Assembly: GCA_036511675.1 (NCBI GenBank)
Contig: DATCBU010000017.1
Location: forward strand, 1-38,267
Origin: Chersky-840 sp036511675
GTDB lineage: Bacteria; Actinomycetota; Acidimicrobiia; Acidimicrobiales; UBA8190
Length of the DNA stretch: 38,267 nt
Direction of reading: 5' to 3'
The notes under the pieces were generated by a model, which saw nothing but the letters and a program-made list of their open reading frames with translations, was not told where the DNA came from and made no database searches. The position numbers were made by a program, and so were the translations under genes. Shown piece after piece: positions 30,513-38,267 of the stretch. Every line of letters begins with the position of its first letter. The first letter of the stretch is position 1.

Positions 30513-31760
30513 ATGGCCCGGGCGGACATCGTGGATCTCGGCCGGCGCGCCAAAGCGGCCTCCCGGGCCCTCGCCGTGGCCGGTGGCGCCGCCAAGAACG
30601 GTGCCGTGCTGATGGCGGCCGATCTGGTCGAAGAGCGTTGTGCGGAGTTGCTCGACCACAACGCCGCCGACCTCGACCGGGCCCGCGCCGAGGGCGCGGC
30701 TGAGGTCCAGGTCGACCGGTTGCGCCTCACCCGGGAGCGGGTCACGGCCATGGCCGACAGCCTGCGCCAGGTGGCCGCGCTGGGAGACCCGGTGGGCGAG
30801 GTGGTGCAAGGGTGGGTGCGGCCCAACGGCTTGCGCATCGAGCGGGTGCGGGTCCCGCTCGGCGTGGTCGGGGTGATCTACGAGAACCGGCCCAATGTCA
30901 CGAGCGACGCCGCCGGTCTGTGCCTGAAGGCGGGCAACGCCACGATGTTGCGGGGGTCGTCGAGCGCGGCCGCCTCGAATGCGGCCATCGTGAGCTGTCT
31001 GCGCGAGGCGTTGGCCAAGGTCGGGCTGCCCGAGGACGCCGTCATCAACGTGGCGGACACGAGCCGCCAGGCCGCCATCGACTTCATGCAGCTCGACGGC
31101 ATGATCGACTGCCTGGTGCCGCGGGGGGGCCACTCCCTCATGGCTTCGGTGCGCGAGCACGCCACGGTGCCGACCGTGATCGACGGAGACGGCAATTGTC
31201 ACGTCTACGTCGACGCCGGCGCTGATCTGGACATGGCCCTGTCCATCGTGGTGAACGCCAAGACCCAGCGCCCCGGCGTGTGCAACGCGGCCGAGTCGCT
31301 CCTGGTGCACGAGGCGGTGGCGGCCGAGTTCCTTCCCCGGGCGCAGGCGGCGATGCCCGATGTCGAGCTCCGGGGCGACGCCGCGAGCCGTGGCATCGTC
31401 CCCACCATGGCGGCCGCCAGCGAGGACGACTTCGCCGCCGAGTTCCTGGGCCCGATCCTGTCGGTGGCGGTCGTGGCCGACCTCGACGGGGCCATCGACC
31501 ACATCGCCCGCTATGGCTCAGGCCATTCCGAGGCGATCGTCACCGCCGACCTGCACGCCGCGCAGCGATTCTGTCGCGAGGTCGACGCCGCCGCGGTGGT
31601 CGTGAACGCGTCGACCCGTTTCGTCGACGGGGGCGAGCTCGGCCTCGGATCCGAGATCGGGATCTCGACCCAGAAACTCCACGCCCGCGGTCCCATGGGG
31701 CTGCGCGAGCTCACGTGCGTCAAGTACGTCGTCCACGGTGACGGGCAGGTCCGGCGGTGA
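30513..31760 (+). CDS. proA: Glutamate-5-semialdehyde dehydrogenase (gamma-glutamyl phosphate reductase)
   Basis: The product has 415 residues, the family length; an in-frame GTG at 30486 would add nine. VPLGVVGVIYENRPNVTSDAAGLCLKAGN and the catalytic cysteine C257 in QRPGVCNAAES identify it, with FVDGGELGLGSEIGISTQKLHARGPMG near the end. It reduces gamma-glutamyl phosphate to the semialdehyde with NADPH. The stop overlaps the MoxR gene by GTGA. In many actinobacteria nadD and rsfS follow proA; here they do not. Confidence 0.97.
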   Translation: MARADIVDLGRRAKAASRALAVAGGAAKNGAVLMAADLVEERCAELLDHNAADLDRARAEGAAEVQVDRLRLTRERVTAMADSLRQVAALGDPVGEVVQGWVRPNGLRIERVRVPLGVVGVIYENRPNVTSDAAGLCLKAGNATMLRGSSSAAASNAAIVSCLREALAKVGLPEDAVINVADTSRQAAIDFMQLDGMIDCLVPRGGHSLMASVREHATVPTVIDGDGNCHVYVDAGADLDMALSIVVNAKTQRPGVCNAAESLLVHEAVAAEFLPRAQAAMPDVELRGDAASRGIVPTMAAASEDDFAAEFLGPILSVAVVADLDGAIDHIARYGSGHSEAIVTADLHAAQRFCREVDAAAVVVNASTRFVDGGELGLGSEIGISTQKLHARGPMGLRELTCVKYVVHGDGQVRR

Positions 31761-32773
31761 GCCCGGCCGGCGAAAGAGACGGTGGCGCCGACGGGAAAAC
31801 CGGCGCCCTTCAGATGCTGGGGTTCCCCGACCCGGGGCCGCCGCTGTTCTCCTCGGTGACCGAGGTCCGCGAACGCCTGGCCTCGGTCGGTTATCTGGCC
31901 GACGACGGCATCGCCGGCGTCGTCCACCTCGCCGACCGCCTGGCCAAGCCCGTGCTGGTGGAAGGGCCCGCCGGCACGGGCAAGACCGAGCTGGCCAAGT
32001 CGGTGGCCCGGGTGACCGGCAGCCGGCTCATCCGGCTGCAGTGCTACGAAGGGCTCGACGAGTCCAAGGCCCTCTACGAGTGGAACTACAAGAAGCAGCT
32101 GCTTCGGATCCAGGCCCAACGAGTCGTCGACGACGACGGATCGACGTCCGCGTCGCCGGCCGCCGACGGGACGGGTGACGGGTCGACGGCCTCGTGGCGC
32201 GACCTCGAGGAGGACATCTTCTCCGAGGAGTTCCTCCTCACCCGCCCGCTGCTCGAGGCCATCCGCTCCCCCGACCCCGTGGTCCTCCTGGTCGACGAAG
32301 TGGACCGGGTGGAGCTCGAGACCGAGGCGTTGTTGCTCGAGGTGCTGTCGGAATACCAGGTGTCGATCCCCGAGCTGGGCACTATCCGGGCGCAGCAGAT
32401 CCCGCTCGTGTTCCTCACCTCCAACAACACGCGCGAGCTGTCGGAGGCGCTCAAGCGCCGTTGCCTGTACCTGCACCTCGACTATCCGTCGCTTGAGCGT
32501 GAGCGTGACATCGTACTGGCCCGGGTGCCCGGGGTGACCGAAGAGCTCGCCGACCAGATCGCCAGGATCGTCAGGTCGTTGCGGACCCTCGAGCTCAAGA
32601 AATACCCCTCGGTGTCCGAGACCCTGGACTGGGCGCGCACGCTGGTGGTCCTCGGGGTCGAGTCCATCGATGCCGAGCAGGCCAAGGCCACGTTGCACGT
32701 GCTGCTCAAATACCGCAGCGACCTCGAGCGCGCGGCCAAGGAGCTGGCCGTGGCCGGGGAGGACCGGGCCTGA
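31757..32773 (+). CDS. MoxR-type AAA+ ATPase
   Basis: The product has 338 residues from a GTG overlapping the proA stop. Walker A is EGPAGTGKTE (69-78) and Walker B is LLVDEVDR with D180 and E181. FLTSNNTRELSEALKRRCLYL includes sensor 1 and the arginine finger region. A poorly conserved Asp/Ser/Thr-rich insertion (about 123-147) interrupts the N-terminal half. MoxR ATPases act as chaperones that load metal or assemble complexes together with a VWA protein, encoded next. It resembles the CoxD-like subgroup, but no CO dehydrogenase gene is nearby, so the client is unknown. Confidence 0.93.
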   Translation: MSPAGERDGGADGKTGALQMLGFPDPGPPLFSSVTEVRERLASVGYLADDGIAGVVHLADRLAKPVLVEGPAGTGKTELAKSVARVTGSRLIRLQCYEGLDESKALYEWNYKKQLLRIQAQRVVDDDGSTSASPAADGTGDGSTASWRDLEEDIFSEEFLLTRPLLEAIRSPDPVVLLVDEVDRVELETEALLLEVLSEYQVSIPELGTIRAQQIPLVFLTSNNTRELSEALKRRCLYLHLDYPSLERERDIVLARVPGVTEELADQIARIVRSLRTLELKKYPSVSETLDWARTLVVLGVESIDAEQAKATLHVLLKYRSDLERAAKELAVAGEDRA

Positions 32774-32783
32774 GGCGGCGGTC

Positions 32784-34226
32784 GTGCTCGACGTCCTCAC
32801 GGGGTTTGTAGGAGAGCTGCGCGCCGCCGGTCTGCCGGTGTCGCTCACCGAGTCCATCGACGCCGCCGAAGCAGTCCATCACATCCCTCTCGAGGACCGT
32901 GACGCGCTCAAGTACGCCTTGGCGGCCACGTTGGTCAAGAGCTCCGCCCACTGGAAGGCGTTCGAGACCGCCTTCGAGGTGTATTTCTCCATGCGCGGCC
33001 CGCAGTACGAGATCGGTGACGACGAGTCGTCGGCGGGGGAGTCCGACTCCGATGCCGAGAGCGAGGATCGGGGGCGCGGGCAAGGCCGGGGTAAGGGTGG
33101 TGGGGGCGGAGAGGGACTGTCGCCCGAGGAGCTGGCCGAGATGCTGTTCCGGGCCTTGCTGTCGGCCAACGACGCCCAGGTCGCGGCGCTGGCCCGCCAG
33201 GCCGTGAGCCGGTTCGCCGGCATGGAGCCAGGCCGGCCCGTGGGGGGCACCTACTACCTGTACCGGACCCTGCGGAACCTCGACCTCGACCGTGTCCTCG
33301 AGCGGCTGATGGACACGGCACGGGCCGAGGCCCCCGAAGGGCAGCTGACCCCGCTCGAAGAACGCCTGGCCCGCGACGAGTTCAAGAGCCGCCTCGACCA
33401 CCTGCGCCGGGAGCTCGAGGACGAGATCCGCCGCCGGCTCGTGGCCGACCGCGGCACCGAGGCCCTGGCCCGGTCCCTACGCAAGCCCCTGCCCGAGGAG
33501 ATCGACTTCATGCACGCCACGCGCGACGAGTTGGCGTCGCTGCGCCGCGCCATCCACCCCCTCACCCGCAAGCTGGCGGTGCGTCTGGCCCGCAAGCGAC
33601 GGCACGGCCGCAAGGGACCGCTCGACTTCCGTTCCACCATGCGTCACTCGCTGTCGACCGGCGGCGTCCCGGTGGACCCCAAGTTCCGGTATCCCCGACC
33701 GGCCAAGCCCGAGATCATCGTCATTGCCGACATCTCGGGGTCGGTGGCCTCGTTCGCCCGGTTCACCCTGCATCTCGTCCACGCCATCAGCTCGCAATTC
33801 TCCAAGGTCCGCAGCTTCGTGTTCATCGACGGCATCGACGAGGTCACACGGTTCTTCGAGAACGTCGACGACGTGGCCGACGCCGTGCACCGCATCAACA
33901 CCGAGGCTGATGTGGTGTGGGTGGACGGGCACTCGGACTACGGCCACGCCCTGTCGGTGTTCTGGGAGCGGTGGGGAGAGGAGATCACGCCGCGATCGAG
34001 TGTCTTGTTGCTCGGCGACGCCCGCAACAACTACCACGCCTCCCAGGCATGGGTGATCCAGGAGATCCGCCACCGTGCCCGCCACGTGTACTGGCTGAAT
34101 CCCGAGCCCCGGGCCTATTGGGGGACCGGCGATTCCATCCTGGGCGAGTACGCCGTGCACTGCGACGACGTGTTCGAGTGCCGGAACCTTCGCCAGCTCG
34201 AGCACTTCGTGACCGAGCTGGCGTGA
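32784..34226 (+). CDS. VWA-domain protein, CoxE-like
   Basis: The product has 480 residues from GTG 32784, 10 bases after the MoxR stop. The N-terminal half includes an acidic/Gly-rich linker (about 75-110). The C-terminal VWA domain has the MIDAS motif D316-x-S-x-S (ADISGSVASF), a GHSDYGHAL segment and LLLGDARNNYH, the pattern of CoxE-like proteins. It is the expected partner of the MoxR ATPase: the pair is a recurrent two-gene module that remodels or metallates a client protein. The client is not encoded here. The stop overlaps the histidine phosphatase gene by GTGA. Confidence 0.92.
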   Translation: MLDVLTGFVGELRAAGLPVSLTESIDAAEAVHHIPLEDRDALKYALAATLVKSSAHWKAFETAFEVYFSMRGPQYEIGDDESSAGESDSDAESEDRGRGQGRGKGGGGGEGLSPEELAEMLFRALLSANDAQVAALARQAVSRFAGMEPGRPVGGTYYLYRTLRNLDLDRVLERLMDTARAEAPEGQLTPLEERLARDEFKSRLDHLRRELEDEIRRRLVADRGTEALARSLRKPLPEEIDFMHATRDELASLRRAIHPLTRKLAVRLARKRRHGRKGPLDFRSTMRHSLSTGGVPVDPKFRYPRPAKPEIIVIADISGSVASFARFTLHLVHAISSQFSKVRSFVFIDGIDEVTRFFENVDDVADAVHRINTEADVVWVDGHSDYGHALSVFWERWGEEITPRSSVLLLGDARNNYHASQAWVIQEIRHRARHVYWLNPEPRAYWGTGDSILGEYAVHCDDVFECRNLRQLEHFVTELA

Positions 34227-34930
34227 GCGCGTCGCAGTCCAAAGTGAGCGGCGCGCCTCCCGGCGTCAGTACCCTGCCGGCGGCCGACCCCGACACCACG
34301 CGCGTGGTGCTCATCCGCCACGGCGAGGCGATCTGCAACGTGCGCGGTGTGGTGGGGGGTCACACCGGGTGCACGGGCTTGTCGCCGAGGGGGAAGCGAC
34401 AGGCCGAGGCGTTGCGCGCCCGACTGACAGAGACCGGCGAGCTGGCCCAGGCCGGCGCGTTGTATGCCAGTGTGCTGGCCCGTGCCCTCGAGACAGGGGG
34501 CATCATCGCTCCCGCCATCGGTGACGGCCGCGCCCTGGTGGAGGATTGCGACCTGTGCGAACTGCACCCCGGTGAGGCCGACGGCCTCACCTGGGACGAG
34601 TTCCGGGTCCGCTACGGCGATCCCGACTTCGACGTCGATCCCGACACGGTGGTGGCGCCGGGCGGGGAGAGCTGGAGCTCGTTCGTGGCCCGCGCCTCGA
34701 AGGCGGTGACGCGCGTGGCCGAGGCCCATCACGGCGAGTTGGTGGTGATCGTGTGTCATGCCGGGGTCATCGAGTCCACCATGGCGAGCTTCCTGCCGGT
34801 GGCGCCCGGCCGGGGGCGCCTGCGCCTGCCCACCGTGCACACCTCGCTCACGGAGTGGGAGCTGGGAGACGGGGGCTGGCGGCTCGTGCGGTACAACGAT
34901 GCCGCCCACGTGCGCACCCTGGGGGATTGA
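34223..34930 (+). CDS. Histidine phosphatase superfamily (phosphoglycerate mutase-like) protein
   Basis: The product has 235 residues from the GTG overlapping the VWA stop. The catalytic histidine is H33 in the RHGE motif (32-35), preceded by TTRVVLI. The second histidine is in VIVCHAGVIES, and YASVLARALET matches the phosphate-binding arginine segment. GPRGKRQAEALRARL-type spacing is normal for the family (here LSPRGKRQAEALRARL). Substrates in this family range from sugars to nucleotides and proteins, so a specific reaction is not assigned. It is the last gene of the plus-strand run. Confidence 0.93.
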   Translation: MSASQSKVSGAPPGVSTLPAADPDTTRVVLIRHGEAICNVRGVVGGHTGCTGLSPRGKRQAEALRARLTETGELAQAGALYASVLARALETGGIIAPAIGDGRALVEDCDLCELHPGEADGLTWDEFRVRYGDPDFDVDPDTVVAPGGESWSSFVARASKAVTRVAEAHHGELVVIVCHAGVIESTMASFLPVAPGRGRLRLPTVHTSLTEWELGDGGWRLVRYNDAAHVRTLGD

Positions 34931-34931
34931 C

Positions 34932-34945
34932 CGCGCCGTTGCGCG
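34932..34945. terminator. Small hairpin between converging genes
   Basis: CGCGC, a CGTT loop and GCGCG form a compact 5-bp GC hairpin in the 34-base gap between two converging genes. No T-run follows, so a terminator role is only plausible. Confidence 0.3.
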
Positions 34946-34964
34946 CAGATCCGGTCGAGGTCGG

Positions 34965-35834
34965 TCAATGAGGCGGAGCGAGGCCGAGGAGCCGGGTGGC
35001 CCAGGGCAGGGCCGTGCGCAGCTGGTGCCGTTGGACCTGGCGGACCAGCGGGGCGTGGGCGATGGTGGGCTCCCCGGCGCGAGAGGCGAAGAACCCCGAC
35101 ACGTAGGCGGCGAGCGCAGCCGGGCACTCGGGCATGACGTCTTCGGGACGAGCCCCGCCTTCCGCCGCCAGGCTGGGAAGCCAGAAGGCCACGTCGAATT
35201 GGGGATTGCCCACGCTGGCGAGATTCCAGTCGAAGAGCACGGATCCTGATCGGCCGGGGCGAAAGCACAGGTTGTCGCTGCGCACGTCGCAGTGCAGCAG
35301 GCTGTTCCCGGCCAACGGTGCGGCCGTGGCGGCCGCGGCCAGGACGGGGCCGGCGCCGTCGAGCCATGCGGCGCGGCACAGGCCCAGGGAAAGGAACCGG
35401 TCGGGGTGGGCGAGGACATGACCCCAGCCGTCGTCGGGTGCCTCGCCGTCGGCGAGGCACGGTAGGCCCGCCGGCCGGGGCGCGTCGGCCACCTCGGCCA
35501 GGGTGCCGAGCACGGCGTCGATCTGGGCGGTGTCCCACGGCGGAGGCCAGGTCGCATCCGTGAGGTCCTCGAGCACGAGCAGGGGAGTCTCGCCGTCGAG
35601 AAACCCCGTGACCGATGGCAACCAGGTCCTGGGCCCGAGCGCGGCGTAGAGCTCGTGCTCCTGGCGGAGCCAGAGGGCGGTGGTGTCGTCGACGGCCTGC
35701 TTGACGAACACCGATCGCCCGTCCTCGAGGGTGGCGATGGCCCGGAGGTTGTGCGTGTAGCCGCGCGCCACGATTTCCAGGCCTTGTACCGGTCCCACGA
35801 TCGACTCCACGGCCCGTTGTGCGGCCTCTAGCAC
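34965..35834 (-). CDS. Phosphotransferase, aminoglycoside phosphotransferase (APH) fold
   Basis: The product has 289 residues from a GTG whose second codon overlaps the stop of the upstream gene; a later GTG at 35810 is possible. The kinase-like fold shows a candidate ATP lysine (K45 in VFVKQA), the catalytic loop HCDVRSDN (181-188) and the metal-binding DW (202-203, VLFDWNLASVGNP). Proteins of this broad family phosphorylate small molecules such as choline, homoserine, sugars or antibiotics; nothing here indicates resistance. Translational coupling to the secreted repeat protein is odd for an intracellular enzyme and may only reflect compact gene packing. Confidence 0.88.
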   Translation of the reverse strand: MLEAAQRAVESIVGPVQGLEIVARGYTHNLRAIATLEDGRSVFVKQAVDDTTALWLRQEHELYAALGPRTWLPSVTGFLDGETPLLVLEDLTDATWPPPWDTAQIDAVLGTLAEVADAPRPAGLPCLADGEAPDDGWGHVLAHPDRFLSLGLCRAAWLDGAGPVLAAAATAAPLAGNSLLHCDVRSDNLCFRPGRSGSVLFDWNLASVGNPQFDVAFWLPSLAAEGGARPEDVMPECPAALAAYVSGFFASRAGEPTIAHAPLVRQVQRHQLRTALPWATRLLGLAPPH

Positions 35835-37408
35835 GCGTAATCGCCGTCGAGGCTCACCCCGTTGGCCTGGTTGGTGTATTGGGTGACCCACACCCCACCT
35901 GTGGGCAGCAAGTTGCCGTTTTGTGCCGCGTAGGCCACGGCGTTGGCGCAGTTGCCCTGCGGGTTGTTGGTGTACCACGCCACCCACAGCGGCACCGCCG
36001 GCTGGAAGTTCCCCGCGATGCCGTTCCACGTCAGGGGGCTCGTGTAGACGCCGACGTTGTTCACTCCCGCGCCCCGCAGGGCGTTGATGGCACCCACGAC
36101 GACCTCGTCGTTCTCGGCCGTGTTCGACGTCCAGTTGGCGCCTTCGATGTCCAGCCACCAGGTGACGAGCGGATTCACCCCCTGGGCCTGCGCGTACTGG
36201 TAGGCGTAGATGCCGGCCTCGTACCCCCAGTTGCAGGCGAGGTCCCCGTTGCACCCCGGTTGCGCGGTGGTGTCGGTCCCGTAGGTCATGAAGATGTACA
36301 GGTTGAGCCCGCCCCCGGCCCACTGGGCTTCGTGGGCCAGGCAGGGGTTGGGAGAGCCGTTGGACTGTCCTGTCGCCTGGACGATCCCCACGGTGTGCCC
36401 CGACGGGAGGGTGTTCGTGCACGCCGGCGGGTTGTCCTGGAACTTCGAGATGTCGTACCCGAAGGTGCCCGACGGGAAGGCGCCGTTGGCGGCCACGCCG
36501 GTGCCGGGCCCGTCGGTGATGCCCACCACCGGGTCGGTGATGTGCTGGGGGGCCGAGCCGAAGTACCCGGCGTCGCCGAAGGAGGTCACCGCGCCGTTGG
36601 AGTCGGTCAGCCAGTACCCGCCGGAGTCTGCCGACGCCATTCCCACCACGGGGCGGGCCAGGGCGTGGCCGCCCAGGGACCCGTAGTACGTGGCGTCGCC
36701 GAAGGCGAAGACTCCACCGTCGGCCGCCACCATCAAATAGCCGCCGGCGTCGGGGGAGGTCGCCCCCACGATGGGCGCCTGGAGCTTGAGCTGGCCCAGC
36801 GATCCGGCGAATCCGGCGTCGCCGAAGGCGAAGACCCCACCATCGGAGGCGAAGAGCCAGTACCCGCGCCCGTCGGGGGTGGCCACCATGGAGACCACCG
36901 GCTTGGTGAGCTTGACCGCGCCCATCGACCCGAAGAACGGTGCGTCGAAGGCGAACACCCCGCCGTCGGAGGCCACCGTCCAGTACCCCCCGGTGGCGGG
37001 GTCGGCGGCGATGCCCACCATGGGCTTGTCGAGCTTCACTCCTCCCATGGATCCGTGGAAGCCGGCGTCGCCGAAGGTGAACACCCCGCCGTCCGATGCC
37101 ACGGTCCAGTACCCCCGGCCGCTCGCCCCCGAGAGGTCTGACGTGGGGGCGATGCCCACCATGGGCTGCGCCAGCCTGACCCCGCCCATGGACCCGTCGA
37201 AGGGAAGGCCGCCGAAGGTAAACACCCCGCCGTCGGAGGCCACCATCCAGTACGACGGCACCGCTTGTGTCGACGCCGCAGTGGTGTCGGTCAGCCGGCG
37301 CGGTGTCGGACCCGACGTCGCCACCGCGGCGCCGACGACGGCGAGGGCGACCACCGATGCACCGAGCACGCGTCCGAGACGCGCCACGTTGTGAGCGAGA
37401 AAGGGCAT
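35828..37408 (-). CDS. Secreted repeat protein with C-terminal GH25-like domain
   Basis: The start is taken at the ATG 37408, where a signal peptide begins (hydrophobic 14-31, cleavage near TSG); the frame is open further upstream. The product has 526 residues. Six repeats of about 41-47 residues (starting near 52, 99, 141, 182, 223 and 264) follow the pattern GYWxVASDGGVFxFGDAxFxGS, common in secreted Acidimicrobiia proteins and probably forming a beta-propeller. The C-terminal domain (about 315-526) starts FGYDISKFQ and contains WWLDIEGANW and WVTQY, resembling GH25-type or DUF1906 glycoside-hydrolase-like folds. It may bind or cut cell-wall glycans. Enzymatic activity is not certain. Confidence 0.88.
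   Translation of the reverse strand: MPFLAHNVARLGRVLGASVVALAVVGAAVATSGPTPRRLTDTTAASTQAVPSYWMVASDGGVFTFGGLPFDGSMGGVRLAQPMVGIAPTSDLSGASGRGYWTVASDGGVFTFGDAGFHGSMGGVKLDKPMVGIAADPATGGYWTVASDGGVFAFDAPFFGSMGAVKLTKPVVSMVATPDGRGYWLFASDGGVFAFGDAGFAGSLGQLKLQAPIVGATSPDAGGYLMVAADGGVFAFGDATYYGSLGGHALARPVVGMASADSGGYWLTDSNGAVTSFGDAGYFGSAPQHITDPVVGITDGPGTGVAANGAFPSGTFGYDISKFQDNPPACTNTLPSGHTVGIVQATGQSNGSPNPCLAHEAQWAGGGLNLYIFMTYGTDTTAQPGCNGDLACNWGYEAGIYAYQYAQAQGVNPLVTWWLDIEGANWTSNTAENDEVVVGAINALRGAGVNNVGVYTSPLTWNGIAGNFQPAVPLWVAWYTNNPQGNCANAVAYAAQNGNLLPTGGVWVTQYTNQANGVSLDGDYAC
36513..37255 (-). repeat. Six tandem coding repeats (GYWxVASDGGVF type)
   Basis: Six related units of about 125-140 bases code for the propeller-like repeats at residues 52-299 of the secreted protein. 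The first four share WxxASDGGVFxF; the fifth changes ASDG to AADG, and the sixth has diverged (WLTDSNGAVTSFGDA). The drift suggests old duplications. Confidence 0.85.
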
Positions 37409-37606
37409 GGGGAGGTGGTGCGATCCTTGCTGCGCAGCGGCGCGTGGCGCCGGTTCCAGAGGTGCCGGAAGGTTCAAGAGGCCCTTTCCATTCTCACGCG
37501 GTGCGCGACGCGAAGCAACGATGTCCCTCGCACGGGTGCCCACCTGCACCGACGCGTGGTGTGCGCCACGACGGAGCGTGAATTTCGCCCGGATGGCGCC
37601 CGAGGA

Positions 37607-38267
37607 TCAGGCTCTGAGGAGCTCGGCCACGCGAAACGCGAGGTCGATGGCCTGACGGGCGTTGAGGCGGGGATCGCACGTCGTGGTGTAGCGCTCGTGC
37701 AGTTGTCCTTCGACGATGTCCCCGAACCCGCCGAGGCATTCGGTGACGTCGTCACCGGTGAGCTCGAGGTGGACGCCACCGGGCCACGTGCCGACCCGGT
37801 GGTGGGCGGCGAAGAATTCCTTGAGCTCGGCCAGGATGTCGTCGAAGCGCCGGGTCTTGCGACCCCCCTCGCTCACAAAGGTGTTGCCGTGCATGGGGTC
37901 GCACGCCCACACCACGGGGTGTCCGGCGTCCCGCACCGCTTCGAGCAGGGGTGGGAGGGCGTCGGCGATGGCGGTGGCGCCCATGCGGGTGATCAGCGTG
38001 AGGCGACCCGGTGTCCGATCCGGGTTCAAGCGCTCACACAGCTCGACCGCCTCGGCCGGCGTCGTGGATGCTCCCAGCTTGCATCCGATGGGGTTGTGGA
38101 TCCCCGACAGGAAGTCGATGTGGGCGCCGTCGAGCTGGCGGGTGCGCTCGCCGATCCAGAGCAGATGGGCGGAGGTGTCGTAGCGATCGCCCGAGGTGGA
38201 ATCCACGCGGGTCATCGCCTCCTCGAAGCCGAGCAGCAGGCCCTCGTGGGCGGTGAACACCTCGACC
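37607..38267 (-). CDS. Class II 3-deoxy-7-phosphoheptulonate (DAHP) synthase, C-terminal part
   Basis: The 5' end is cut by the window edge; about 220 C-terminal residues of the usual 450-460 are present. EGLLLGFEEAMTRVDS, TSAHLLWIGERTRQLDGAHIDF, NPIGCKLGAST, LITRMGA, WACDPMHGNTF and GGVHLELTGDDVTECLGG are the conserved segments of plant-type/mycobacterial class II enzymes (AroG). The cysteine, glutamate and aspartate of the metal and phosphate sites in this half are present. It catalyses the first step of the shikimate pathway from phosphoenolpyruvate and erythrose 4-phosphate. The 198 bases between it and the next gene hold no recognised element. Confidence 0.95.
   Translation of the reverse strand, partial: VEVFTAHEGLLLGFEEAMTRVDSTSGDRYDTSAHLLWIGERTRQLDGAHIDFLSGIHNPIGCKLGASTTPAEAVELCERLNPDRTPGRLTLITRMGATAIADALPPLLEAVRDAGHPVVWACDPMHGNTFVSEGGRKTRRFDDILAELKEFFAAHHRVGTWPGGVHLELTGDDVTECLGGFGDIVEGQLHERYTTTCDPRLNARQAIDLAFRVAELLRA

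Noticed and set aside
34965..35834. Aminoglycoside resistance gene
   Set aside because: The APH fold is shared by many metabolic kinases and no resistance-specific sequence was recognised.
35819..37141. 440-residue plus-strand frame opposite the repeat protein
   Set aside because: It is antisense of the periodic repeats, giving an artificial Gly/Val/His periodic sequence; the minus strand has a signal peptide and known repeat motifs.

Overview
The window looks like chromosomal DNA from a high-GC actinobacterium, most plausibly class Acidimicrobiia. This is an inference from several traits: a mycothiol-type DinB/maleylpyruvate-isomerase protein, a class II DAHP synthase, a DUF5679 zinc-ribbon protein, secreted proteins with the 'GYWxVASDGGVFxFG' repeat, many GTG starts, and the gene order tig-clpP-clpX-folC-ndk-mreBCD-mrdA-...-rne/rng-rplU-rpmA-obg-proB-proA. 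No tRNA, rRNA, CRISPR array or intact mobile element was seen.

Region 1 (1 to about 7.2 kb) looks accessory: lower GC by eye, sparse genes and long gaps. It starts with the frameshifted 5' end of an IS3-type transposase orfA. Next come a large cell-surface protein on the minus strand (two copies of a beta-rich domain, a Thr/Pro stalk, an HNH-nuclease-like domain, an LATTG motif, a transmembrane helix and a cytoplasmic tail), a divergently transcribed receptor-type Ser/Thr kinase, and an orphan lipoprotein. The intergenic space between surface protein and kinase carries a short direct repeat. This set of genes is the most unusual content of the window.

Region 2 (7.2-12.5 kb) holds metabolic and housekeeping genes: a beta-lactamase-fold serine hydrolase, an MDR-type quinone reductase, a dienelactone hydrolase, a Ppx/GppA-family protein, a 52-residue DUF5679 protein on the opposite strand, and a mycothiol-dependent isomerase-family protein.

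Region 3 (12.5-34.9 kb) is a long plus-strand run of core genes. It covers protein quality control (tig, clpP, clpX), folate and nucleotide metabolism (folC, ndk), cell elongation (mreB, mreC, mreD, PBP2), a B12-binding-type radical SAM protein with its DUF2344 partner, RNase E/G, ribosomal proteins L21 and L27, the Obg GTPase, proline synthesis (proB, proA), a MoxR ATPase with a CoxE-type VWA protein, and a histidine phosphatase. Eight junctions are 4-base GTGA or ATGA stop/start overlaps, which suggests translational coupling. At seven genes a TAnnnT hexamer sits 5-11 bases before the start codon, which suggests internal, largely leaderless promoters.

Region 4 (34.9-38.3 kb) is on the minus strand. 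It has the 3' part of a class II DAHP synthase (cut by the window edge), a secreted repeat protein with a GH25-like domain, and an APH-type phosphotransferase whose start overlaps the end of the repeat-protein gene.
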